Part shown: piece by piece, positions 1-9,115 of the stretch
How positions within the stretch are numbered: the stretch's first letter is position 1
Layout of the letters: each line of letters begins with the position of its first letter
Origin: an uncultured Cyanobium sp.
Lineage (GTDB): Bacteria; Cyanobacteriota; Cyanobacteriia; PCC-6307; Cyanobiaceae
Direction: 5' to 3'
Assembly: GCA_937919075.1 (NCBI GenBank)
Contig: CALFOF010000165.1
Span: 1-21,822, forward strand
DNA: 21,822 nt
Program-made: the position numbers and the translations under genes
The notes under the pieces: model-generated
What the model was told of the DNA's origin: nothing
The model's database searches: none
What the model saw: the letters and a program-made list of their open reading frames with translations, nothing else

Positions 1-51
1 TGACTGGCATCCATGACTTCAAGTCGAGACGACTTTCCCGCTACCGAATGA

Positions 52-1109
52 TCAAGTAGACAGCGCCAGCTTTGAAGAGCAATGCAGATAACGCAGAAAG
101 TTGTATGTCAGATTACGCAGTACCCACCAAGCCTTTGTTCTGGCCAAGCCAATTCGTCTTGTCAGTTTACCGCGCATAGCGGTTGTGACTATCCCAAAGA
201 CGTGCTCAACCCTTGCCCGCACGCTCGATCGCACCTTGTTGCTTTCCTTGGCCTCCTCGCTCAAGGGATGGCAACGCATACCCTTCTCATGAATTCGGCT
301 CTCAAAACCAGCCACTTCCAGTAGATCTTCATACCGCACGCCGGCGTAGCCGGAATCAGCCCAGACGAAGTCATCCCTGTTCTCAGGATCTAGAACCTGC
401 GAGACCATCTGGCTGTCGTGAATATTGGCTGGGGTAATGGCGTATCTGCGGATGAAGCCGTGAGTGTCGTCAATGCAGATGCTGTTCTTGTACCCGTAGT
501 GGCTGATGCCGTTCTTTTTGACCCATCGAGCGTCAAGATCTTTGTGCCGCAGGCGCTCTGGCTTGTCGGCCCATCCATCTGGCAGCTGCCCGCGCTTGAT
601 GGATTCGTTCTCAGGCCGCGAGTTTCGCTGTTTAGGAACAGGGACCAGCGTGGCATCGATGATCTGCCCACCGCGGGCCTCCAGGCCCTGGATCCGCAGG
701 TGCTCCTCAAACCGTTCAAAAAGCTCATCGATGACACACGCCTTGCGGAGCCGCTCGCGGAAGAAAGCAATGGTGGTGGCATCGGGAATGCAGTTCATCA
801 CTCCAAGTCCGACAAACTCCTCAAATGAGCGTCTGTCGTTGACTTGGAATTCCAGCTCCTCAACCGCGAGCGGAAGGCTACGCTTACGCTGAGGTTGAAC
901 AGTTGCTGCAGCACCAGCATCTTGAAGAGGATGAGCGGATCAATCCGCTTCCGGCCAGCATTGCTCTTACGTTCATGGCTGTAACCCTACTCCAGCAGCG
1001 GCCTGAATGACTCCCAGGGAATCGCCTCAGATAAGGTCGCTAACGTGGGCTTCTTCTGCTGAAGCCTGTGAATGCGCTTCTCCTCATCCCAGAATCCACG
1101 CTGTCCCAT
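52..1109 (-). pseudogene. IS5-family transposase, inactivated
   Basis: This is a DDE transposase of the IS5 type, read on the minus strand from an ATG at 1107-1109 (MGQRGFWDEEKRIHRLQ) to a stop at 52-54. The intact part, 52-801, holds the catalytic core: the DATLVPVPKQR segment with the first Asp, VWADSGYAG with the second Asp, and the VRARVEHVFG motif with the catalytic Glu. The N-terminal third is broken twice. A TAG at 987-989 interrupts LLE*GYSHERKSN, where a CAG (Gln) is the likely ancestor. A 23-base insertion at 865-887 then shifts the frame between QQLFNLS and EELEFQVNDRRSFEEF. The 249-residue downstream frame has an internal ATG but lacks the N-terminal DNA-binding part, so activity is unlikely. 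I could not find convincing terminal inverted repeats or a target duplication, so the element ends are unresolved. Confidence 0.9.
865..887. repeat. 23-bp repeat-like insertion inside the transposase
   Basis: Removing these 23 bases restores one continuous transposase frame (NLS-V-EELEFQVNDRR). The inserted bases, read on the minus strand, contain GCGTAGCC and CCGCTCGCGG. They resemble in size and flavour the small dispersed repeats described in cyanobacterial genomes (very short mobile repeats of about 24 nt). The insertion is seen directly from the broken frame. Its assignment to a dispersed repeat family is inference, because only one copy is visible here. Confidence 0.5.
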
Positions 1110-1376
1110 TCAGCTATGTTGAACTGAACCAATTCAATTGCATATTTCACGGGCTGGCAGGGAGCAGCGTAGATTTTTCGAGGTGCCCTTTAGTCAGCTA
1201 ACCGAATATCAAGAGTCCCGCCTGCTGCAGATTATCCATAGTCCAAGCAACAAGTTTCTGCAAATGCGCCTGGTTTCGGCTACCAGCTCAATATTCCTGC
1301 ACCTGAAGTCAACCTTCAAGAGCAGCTCACTACTGCAGTATTTTAAATCTTGACATGCCGACTTCTTGATCTATCG
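1110..1376. other. Intergenic spacer, AT-richer than surroundings
   Basis: This 267-base stretch between the transposase start and the GH10 stop carries no ORF with recognisable homology, and its composition is clearly more AT-rich than the rest of the window. It probably includes the outer end of the insertion element, but no inverted repeat pairing with positions 1-51 was found. A weak plus-strand promoter-like pair (TTGACA at 1350, TATCGT at 1372, spacing 16) points antisense into the GH10 gene and is not considered reliable. Confidence 0.4.
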
Positions 1377-2627
1377 TTATTTTTGATCAAAAGCATCGAG
1401 ATCTCCATTCAAAACGCTACAGATAGCAGCAAAAGCTGCTTTTGGTTGATGCTCCTGGTCGAAAGGCAGTGGCTGCTGGGGAGCCTGATCCACACGTGGC
1501 TCAAAGTGGTTGAGCCACGTGTACCGATCACTCAAGCCCCACTGCACAATCCCCTCCACGGCAGGCTCAGCAGCAAGTGCCGTAAGAAAATCCCGGTAGA
1601 TCTCAGCCACTCGCCTGTCCCGTAGTGCGGGCGGATCAAGCAGATCGTGATCATTCACATCCAGCTCAGTGACCACGATCCGCAGCCCAAGCTGTCGCAA
1701 TTCAGCCAGGAAACCTGGCAGGGTCTTGAAGCTCGGGCCATCTCTCGAGGCACGCAGGTGGGCCTGCAGGCCGATCGCATCCAGCGGGGCACCTTCACGC
1801 TGCAGGTTCCTCACAAGTTGGAGCAGGCTCTGGCGCTTCAGCAGGCTGACTGGATCGTCGCCCTCAAGTCCATAGTCATTGATCACCAGCTGCACATCAG
1901 GATCTGCTGCGCGGGCCCAGCGAAGGGCCTGAGCGACGTAGCCCGGTCCAAGCGCGTTCAGCCAGAGAGTGGGGCGAAGACCCTTGCCATCGTGGGCCAG
2001 CGGTTCGTTGACCACATCCCAGGAGCTGATGCGACCGCGGTGAATTCCCACCAACCAACTGATGTGTTGGCGCAAAAACTCAGGCAGGCTGCTTGCAGGT
2101 GCTGACTTCAGCCACGCTGGCAGCTGATCATGCCAGACAAGGGGATGTCCGCGAAAACGCATGGCACTTTGCCCGAACAGGGACTCAAGTGCGGCGTAAT
2201 CCGATAGGTCATAAGTTCCTGGGCTGGGATTCACCACCTCCCATTTCAGTGCATTTTCGGGCACCAGCACAGTGGCGCGGGTCTTCGCCAGTTGCACGGT
2301 TTCGGCGTCATTGATGGCCTGGACATCAAAGCTTGTGCCCCAGCACCACTGGCGCCGGGATGCCATCTCGCTGAGCGACGTGCACGACCCCGGGGCCACG
2401 GCAACCACGGCCCCGTAGGCGGAAGCAGGGCTCAGAGCGCTCAATAGCAGCGGAGCGCAGGTTGCAAGCAATCCCAGGCCCAGGCGCCACAACAGCAACG
2501 ACCCAGCACTCCTGCGGGGCCAACCCGGCCAGCTGAGGTCTATCAACTTGCCAAATGGTTGCGCCCAGCGATTGGTGACAAGCTTCACACCGAAATGGTG
2601 CGGGAGAGTCCAAGGAGTTGGCGTCAT
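1377..2627 (-). CDS. GH10 endo-1,4-beta-xylanase-type glycoside hydrolase, exported
   Basis: This 416-residue protein belongs to glycoside hydrolase family 10, which cleaves beta-1,4-xylan chains (sometimes other beta-glycans) by a retaining mechanism. Family hallmarks seen in order are ENALKWE (124-130), GHPLVWH (160-166), WDVVNEP with the acid/base Glu208, the IGLQAH strand (285-290), VVTELDV with the nucleophile Glu321, and QWGLSDRYTW (362-371). Residues 44-70 form a hydrophobic helix ending in SPASA, typical of a Sec signal peptide, preceded by an unusually long 40-residue N-terminus with basic residues just before the helix. The start at 2627 overlaps the upstream rhodanese stop as ATGA, which supports it and suggests translational coupling. 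A perfect inverted repeat sits in the 3' part of the gene (1492-1522). Exact substrate is not determined; GH10 is not a routine picocyanobacterial enzyme. Confidence 0.92.
   Translation of the reverse strand: MTPTPWTLPHHFGVKLVTNRWAQPFGKLIDLSWPGWPRRSAGSLLLWRLGLGLLATCAPLLLSALSPASAYGAVVAVAPGSCTSLSEMASRRQWCWGTSFDVQAINDAETVQLAKTRATVLVPENALKWEVVNPSPGTYDLSDYAALESLFGQSAMRFRGHPLVWHDQLPAWLKSAPASSLPEFLRQHISWLVGIHRGRISSWDVVNEPLAHDGKGLRPTLWLNALGPGYVAQALRWARAADPDVQLVINDYGLEGDDPVSLLKRQSLLQLVRNLQREGAPLDAIGLQAHLRASRDGPSFKTLPGFLAELRQLGLRIVVTELDVNDHDLLDPPALRDRRVAEIYRDFLTALAAEPAVEGIVQWGLSDRYTWLNHFEPRVDQAPQQPLPFDQEHQPKAAFAAICSVLNGDLDAFDQK
1492..1522. repeat. Perfect 13-bp inverted repeat within the GH10 gene
   Basis: ACACGTGGCTCAA (1492-1504) is followed by a 5-base loop (1505-1509) and its exact reverse complement TTGAGCCACGTGT (1510-1522). 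It lies in codons for the WLNHFEPRV segment of the GH10 protein, downstream of the catalytic residues. No U-tract follows on either strand, so it is not a canonical terminator. Confidence 0.75.
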
Positions 2628-3268
2628 TCAAGGCGGGGACTCGGACCATCCCCAGGCAGCGACAGGGAATCGGAGACAACAGGCTCATAGCCGCGCGGCA
2701 GCAGATTCCAGCCGGCGTTGAACACATGCACCCTACGGGTGGCTTTACCAGCAGCCTCGAATGGCAGGCCCGCATGGGCCCAGGCCAGTGCACTGCCTGC
2801 CAGGTTCTGCGCCTCAAACCCCTGGTCTCTGAGAGTTTTGGTGTAGATGCCGCTGCGCACACCGATGGTGCAGTAAGGCACCACAACCCAGGAGCGATAG
2901 CGGAAGCTGTTGCGCTCAAATTCTTCTTTGGTGATCGCACCTGGCAACATCGACACGCGCCGTTCGTGCGGCTCCCGCACATCCACCAGCACAGCAGGCC
3001 GCTCTTTAGGCCGGGCCAGCCACTCGGCCACGGAGATCTCCGGTTGGCCGTGAAAGCGCAGCAGCTTGATGCCGCCATAACGGCGCTGCACCTCGGCGGC
3101 CAACTCCGCATCGGCGGCACCGGACGCACGTCCGCCACTGCCTGCCTGCAGCCGCTGCCACGTCAACCCCGCCACGGCGGCGATCGCAGCGACAGCCAGC
3201 GCAGCGCTGGCCAACACAACTCCCACCCAGCGGCGCTTGCCCACCTCAGGCCACGTCATGGCGTCCAT
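2624..3268 (-). CDS. Membrane-anchored single-domain rhodanese-like protein
   Basis: This 214-residue protein carries one rhodanese homology domain (about residues 68-172), the fold of sulfurtransferases that carry a persulfide on an active-site cysteine. VLVDVREPHE (93-102) is the CH2A-like motif, and the active-site loop is CTIGVRSG with Cys133 and Arg138, so the catalytic residues are intact. A hydrophobic helix at about 14-36 (VGVVLASAALAVAAIAAVAG) anchors it, probably leaving the domain outside the cytoplasm or facing a membrane. Two starts are possible. The first Met gives 3268; the second (MTWPEVGK, 3259) makes an ATGA overlap with the upstream NUDIX stop and may be the real one. Its own stop overlaps the GH10 start. 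The sulfur acceptor is unknown. Confidence 0.88.
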   Translation of the reverse strand: MDAMTWPEVGKRRWVGVVLASAALAVAAIAAVAGLTWQRLQAGSGGRASGAADAELAAEVQRRYGGIKLLRFHGQPEISVAEWLARPKERPAVLVDVREPHERRVSMLPGAITKEEFERNSFRYRSWVVVPYCTIGVRSGIYTKTLRDQGFEAQNLAGSALAWAHAGLPFEAAGKATRRVHVFNAGWNLLPRGYEPVVSDSLSLPGDGPSPRLE

Positions 3269-3693
3269 CCCTCCTGCACCAGCATCTCCACCGCCCGCTG
3301 CAGCGACGGCGCCAGGGGCCGCGACTCGCAGCGCCGGGGGCTCCAGATCGACCCGCTTCGCAGGTCGTCCAGGGAAGCAAGCGTCAGGTCCTGGCCCTCG
3401 CGCAGATCAAGTGCCCCCAGGGGCACGGCAAGCGTTGTGCGGAAGAAGTGGGCGTCACGCTGCAGGTTGTGGTGCAGAAACCAAAAGCTCAGATCGTGTA
3501 CCTCCCAGTTGATCTCTTCGCGCAGCTCGCGCCGTAGGGCCTGCTCCGGGGTTTCACCCGGATCGAGATGGCCGCCGAACAACCCCCAGGTGCCGGGGTG
3601 CACGATCCCCTCGATGTCGTCGCGCAACTGCAGCAGCCAGCAGCCCTCCCGTTCCGCCATCGCCAGGGCCACCTCCACACGCATCGCTGTCAT
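3256..3693 (-). CDS. NUDIX hydrolase
   Basis: NUDIX enzymes hydrolyse nucleoside diphosphates linked to another group (NTPs, ADP-ribose, NDP-sugars, coenzymes). The Nudix box is clear: GHLDPGETPEQALRRELREE matches G-x5-E-x7-RE-U-x-EE, with the usual later Gly replaced by Asn (EEIN). The frame is open up to 3744, but the natural start is MTAMRVEVALAM at 3693, or the Met three codons on at 3684, which lies just upstream of the first beta strand and has a GAGG upstream. That gives about 145 residues, a compact single domain. It is the first gene of an overlapping three-gene unit with the rhodanese and GH10 genes. The substrate cannot be read from the sequence. Confidence 0.9.
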   Translation of the reverse strand: MTAMRVEVALAMAEREGCWLLQLRDDIEGIVHPGTWGLFGGHLDPGETPEQALRRELREEINWEVHDLSFWFLHHNLQRDAHFFRTTLAVPLGALDLREGQDLTLASLDDLRSGSIWSPRRCESRPLAPSLQRAVEMLVQEGWTP

Positions 3694-3790
3694 CAGCCTC
3701 ACAGACCTCCAGCTTGGCGCGGAACGGCCCTGCAGCAGAGGCACCGATGACGCTGCTCAGGCAACGCAGGCAGGGCGGGGCGCCACGGGG

Positions 3791-5299
3791 ATGATGGTGG
3801 CCCCCCCGGCAACCACCACCATGAGCCCCTCAACCCTGCCTCCGATCGCTGGCTCAGAAGCCGAGATCCTTGCCCTTGTTCAGGATTCCGGCCCGGTATT
3901 TCTGCCGCGCAGCAACCTGAATCTTGCCCAGATGCGTTCCGGCTTTGCCTGCGCCTTGCACATGCACCAGCCGACGATTCCAGCGGGCGCCCATGGAGAG
4001 CTGATCTCGCATCTGCAATACATGCTGGAGCACCCGGGCGAGGGCGATAACCACAACGCCGAACCTTTTGCCCATTGCTATCGGCGCCTGGCAGATATCA
4101 TCCCCCAGCTGATTGCAGAGGGCTGTAACCCACGGATCATGCTGGATTACTCTGGCAATCTGCTCTGGGGCCTGGGCCAGATGGGCCGCGTCGATGTGAT
4201 CGAAGCCCTGCAGCAGCTCGCCTGCGATCCCGCCCTCCAGCCCCACGTGGAGTGGCTCGGCACCTTCTGGAGCCATGCGGTGGCGCCCTCCACCCCGATC
4301 CCCGATCTCAAGCTGCAGATCCTGGCCTGGCAACACCAGTTCAGGGCCCTGTTCGGCGCTCAGGCGCTGCAACGGGTGAAGGGGTTCTCCCCGCCGGAAA
4401 TGCACCTGCCCAACCACCCCGACACCCTCTATGAACTGGTGAAGGCGCTCAAGGAATGCGGCTACCGCTGGTTGCTGGTGCAGGAGCACAGCGTGGAAAA
4501 CCCAGATGGCAGCAGCCTGAGCCAGGAGCAGAAGTATCTACCCAATCAACTGGTGGCACGCAATTCCAGCGGCGCAGAGCTGTCGATCACGGCGTTGATC
4601 AAAACCCAGGGCTCCGATACAAAGCTGGTGGGGCAGATGCAGCCTTGCTATGAAGCGATGGGGCTCGGCCGGCAGGTGCTGGGAGCCAGCACGGTGCCGT
4701 CGTTGGTATCACAGATTGCCGATGGCGAGAATGGCGGCGTGATGATGAATGAGTTCCCGCCCGCCTTCCTGCAGGCCCATCGAACCATCGCCGCCAAGGG
4801 AACTGAAGCGGGCACTGTGGCGATCAACGGCACCGAATACCTCGAGCTGCTGGAGGCCGCCGGTGTCACCCCCGAGCAGTTCCCCAGGATTCAGGCGGTG
4901 CAGCAACACAAACTCTGGCAACAGCTGAGCGGCCCGCCCAGCCCTGCGGCCACCGAAGCCGCGATCGCCGAGCTCCAGGCCAGTGATTCCTCCTTTTCGA
5001 TGGCCGGCGCCTCCTGGACCAACAACCTCAGCTGGGTGGAGGGCTACGCCAATGTGCTCGAACCGCTCACCCGCCTGAGCGCTCAGTTTCACCAGCTCTA
5101 CGACCCTCAGGTGGCCAACGATCCAGGCATCACCAAAACGGAGCCCTACCAACAGGCGCTGCTCCACCTGTTGCTGCTGGAAACCAGCTGCTTCCGCTAC
5201 TGGGGGCAAGGCACCTGGACCGATTACGCCAGCGAGATCCACAGGCGCGGTGTGGCGCAGCTGGAGCTCGCAGTTGCTGGCACCCTGCAGGTGGCCTGA
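3791..5299 (+). CDS. Glycoside hydrolase family 57 protein
   Basis: GH57 enzymes are alpha-glucan active retaining enzymes (amylases, 4-alpha-glucanotransferases, branching enzymes). Seen here are conserved region 1 as HMHQP (57-61), the nucleophile region as GFSPPEMHLPN with Glu203, and a DGENGG segment (311-316) that matches the region carrying the acid/base Asp. The C-terminal 180 residues are helical, as in bacterial GH57 proteins of about 500 residues. The start is set at the ATG at 3791 (502 residues), with a GGGG-rich sequence upstream; ATG at 3821 (MSPSTLPP) is equally possible. The frame is open far upstream to 2618, but that stretch is antisense to three real genes. It is divergent from the NUDIX operon. 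The exact reaction (hydrolysis or transfer in glycogen metabolism) is not determined. Confidence 0.88.
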   Translation: MMVAPPATTTMSPSTLPPIAGSEAEILALVQDSGPVFLPRSNLNLAQMRSGFACALHMHQPTIPAGAHGELISHLQYMLEHPGEGDNHNAEPFAHCYRRLADIIPQLIAEGCNPRIMLDYSGNLLWGLGQMGRVDVIEALQQLACDPALQPHVEWLGTFWSHAVAPSTPIPDLKLQILAWQHQFRALFGAQALQRVKGFSPPEMHLPNHPDTLYELVKALKECGYRWLLVQEHSVENPDGSSLSQEQKYLPNQLVARNSSGAELSITALIKTQGSDTKLVGQMQPCYEAMGLGRQVLGASTVPSLVSQIADGENGGVMMNEFPPAFLQAHRTIAAKGTEAGTVAINGTEYLELLEAAGVTPEQFPRIQAVQQHKLWQQLSGPPSPAATEAAIAELQASDSSFSMAGASWTNNLSWVEGYANVLEPLTRLSAQFHQLYDPQVANDPGITKTEPYQQALLHLLLLETSCFRYWGQGTWTDYASEIHRRGVAQLELAVAGTLQVA

Positions 5300-5306
5300 A
5301 CCGCTC

Positions 5307-5346
5307 GGCCGGCAGCACCACAACAACACCGTTGGCTCAGCCGGCC
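5307..5346. terminator. Possible bidirectional hairpin between convergent genes
   Basis: GGCCGGC (5307-5313) and GCCGGCC (5340-5346) are exact reverse complements separated by 26 bases in the short gap between the convergent GH57 and VanW genes. The loop is long and there is no T-tract, so the terminator reading is weak. Confidence 0.25.
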
Positions 5347-5359
5347 TCTCGATCAGGGT

Positions 5360-6163
5360 TCAGGAGTGCTCACAGGGCGCGTAATCGCTGATGCCGTGAT
5401 AATTCACCAGCCAGCCAGCGTCTGCCGCCTGCACGGGGCGCACCTGGCGAACGGTTTCTGTCACCCAGCCCGGCAACAGGTTGTCTGCATTCGGCGCCAG
5501 CTCCTGCAGCACCCTGGATTCAATCGCCACCTGCAGCGGACATGGTTTCACCCCCCACAGGCTGGATGCCACTTCGCCAGTCGTGCCCATCACATCAACG
5601 CGCAACTGCAAGGCGATGGCGGTGGAATTCCTCACCACAAGATCCTTGTATCCGTAGGCCACGGCCGCATCACGACCAAGGGCATAGAAGCGCTGCTCGC
5701 CATAGGCATCAATGCTGTGGCAATGGCGCTCCAGCACCTCACAACCCGACAGCAAAAAGGTATTGAAGAGGTTGGTGGCCATCAGGCACAATCCACCACC
5801 AACCCCCACAGACACCTTCCCCTTCGTAAACACCGGCCCCGCTCGATAGCCTCTGCGCAAGCTCGGCTCACCCACGCGGTGGCTGAAGCTGAAGATCGCT
5901 CCCGCTGGTAGCAACAACCCATCGATGCGTTGCGCCGCCAATTGCAGGTTCCAAAGGCGATCTGCGCGAATCTGCGTGCTACCGCGATCGGGGATCGGCG
6001 TCTTGAACTCAGCCCACTGGTGGCCATATTGCGCAGCCGCAGCAGCATCCTGCTGGCGGGCATAGCGGAAGGCATGGCCCTTCCAGCAGGCAGTGCCTTG
6101 CTTCAGGGAGTGCCTGATCACACGCTTGCAGGCTGCCAGCATCGAAAGAAGGCGATCGGCCAT
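5360..6163 (-). CDS. VanW family protein
   Basis: This 267-residue protein matches the VanW family, named after an accessory gene in some vancomycin-resistance clusters but widespread in bacteria; its biochemical role is not established. The characteristic core is present: LLPAGAIFSFSHRVGEP (84-100), then RRGYRAGPVF, and the glycine-rich VGVGGGLCLMATNLFNTFL (119-137), which corresponds to the family's GGGxCQxSTxLYNAxL motif. A typical VanW domain then continues through VLERHCHS (143-150). There is no clear signal peptide, though families with this fold are often linked to the cell envelope. It lies alone, convergent with GH57. Nothing here suggests actual glycopeptide resistance. Confidence 0.85.
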   Translation of the reverse strand: MADRLLSMLAACKRVIRHSLKQGTACWKGHAFRYARQQDAAAAAQYGHQWAEFKTPIPDRGSTQIRADRLWNLQLAAQRIDGLLLPAGAIFSFSHRVGEPSLRRGYRAGPVFTKGKVSVGVGGGLCLMATNLFNTFLLSGCEVLERHCHSIDAYGEQRFYALGRDAAVAYGYKDLVVRNSTAIALQLRVDVMGTTGEVASSLWGVKPCPLQVAIESRVLQELAPNADNLLPGWVTETVRQVRPVQAADAGWLVNYHGISDYAPCEHS

Positions 6164-6174
6164 CAGCTTTCGAG

Positions 6175-6240
6175 CCCATCACCTGCCATCAACTCTCAGG
6201 CCCATTCCCTGCCATCAACTCTCAGGCCCATCACCGGCCA
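6175..6240. repeat. 26-bp tandem repeat at the end of the GAF gene
   Basis: Two 26-base units (6175-6200 and 6201-6226) differ at two positions, and a partial third copy (CCCATCACC, from 6227) continues into the GAF gene's last codons. The unit contains the gene's terminal codons and its stop, so the 3' end has been duplicated into the spacer before the VanW gene. Confidence 0.85.
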
Positions 6241-6943
6241 GTTCTCCAGGGGTGAGGGGCTCCACGTCCGGGAAGAAGCGGGCCATGCAGGCATTGCAGA
6301 CGCCGTGGGAGAACTCCACGTTGTCGTGGCTTTTGATGAAGGCCTCCACGCTCTGCCAGTAGCCCTTGTCGTTGCGGATGCCCTTGCAATAGGAGCAGAT
6401 CGGGATCAGTTCCTCCATCACATTGATGCGCTCCAGGGCAGCAGCAAGCTGATCGGACACCCGCTTCAGCTCCAGCTGCAGCACCACCTGATGGGCCAGT
6501 ACCTCAAGGGAATGCACCTGCGAGGCGCTGAGTTCACGGGGCTGGCGATCGATCACGCAGAGGGTGCCGATCTTTGCGCCCTCCGGTGTGCTCAGCGGCA
6601 CGCCCATGTAGAACACGATATTCGGCTCACCGCACACCAGCGGGTTATCACGGAAACGCTCATCTTCGCGGGCATCCCGCACCACCAGGGTTTGCTCGCC
6701 AAGAATCGCGTGCGCGCAGAACGACACATCACGGCTCGTTTCGCTCACATCCACGCCCAGCTTGGATTTGAACCACTGGCGCTCCGCATCCACCAGGCTG
6801 ATCAGCGCGATCGGCACATCGCACAGCTGGGCGGCCAGATAGGTGATGGCGTCGTAGGACGATTCGGCATCCGTATCGAGAATGCGGTAATTCTGCAGAG
6901 CCTCCAGGCGGGCTGCTTCGCGGGGAGCCACATTCGCGCGCAT
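6215..6943 (-). CDS. GAF-domain protein with C-terminal CxxC module
   Basis: Residues about 15-160 form a GAF domain, a small-molecule or redox/light sensing fold: the family opening EAARLEALQNYRILDT is clear, followed by FCAHAIL and YMGVPLSTPEGAKIGTLCVID. A short helical segment (QLELKRVSDQLAAALERI) leads to a C-terminal module with PICSYCKGIRNDKGYWQ and SHGVCNACMARFFPD. That is two CxxC pairs arranged like the small module found behind GAF or receiver domains in many signalling proteins. There is no kinase or cyclase output, so it probably acts through partners. The longest frame starts with GTG at 6958; the ATG at 6943 is preferred because AGG sits 6 bases upstream. It is divergent from the broken hybrid kinase at 7165, and the two may once have worked together (inference). 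Confidence 0.85.
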   Translation of the reverse strand: MRANVAPREAARLEALQNYRILDTDAESSYDAITYLAAQLCDVPIALISLVDAERQWFKSKLGVDVSETSRDVSFCAHAILGEQTLVVRDAREDERFRDNPLVCGEPNIVFYMGVPLSTPEGAKIGTLCVIDRQPRELSASQVHSLEVLAHQVVLQLELKRVSDQLAAALERINVMEELIPICSYCKGIRNDKGYWQSVEAFIKSHDNVEFSHGVCNACMARFFPDVEPLTPGELAGDGPES

Positions 6944-7164
6944 GAAAAGCCTGATCACCAGTTCAAACTTAGGGAAAGGCGATCATTGCGGCAAGACGGG
7001 GTTCACATCTCCTCATGGCGCAAAACCACGGTTTCCGTGCATGCGCATTGGGGGGTGCTGCCGGAGTAGACAAGAGTTGTGACGTGTCGTGAGGGCATCT
7101 GGCAGGCTGGTTTCTCCGTGCCACCGGCGCTTTCGGGTGGCCTCAGCGCCACCCGGACATCGCC

Positions 7165-9104
<1,940 letters not shown>

Positions 9105-9115
<11 letters not shown>

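Noticed and set aside
1..51. Possible terminal inverted repeat of the insertion element
   Set aside because: No matching reverse complement was found in 1110-1200, so the element ends cannot be defined.
1350..1377. Plus-strand TTGACA-N16-TATCGT promoter-like pair
   Set aside because: The -10 is poor and it would drive only antisense RNA into the GH10 gene; likely chance in an AT-rich spacer.
1381..1392. 12-bp palindrome TTTTGATCAAAA at the 3' end of the GH10 gene
   Set aside because: It lies within the last codons, has no loop and no T-tract, and a short AT palindrome can arise by chance.
2618..3790. Long in-frame upstream extension of the GH57 gene (a continuous 893-residue frame)
   Set aside because: It is antisense to the rhodanese and NUDIX genes, which have intact catalytic motifs; its translation is Arg/His/Gln-rich with no family features, and good starts exist at 3791 and 3821.
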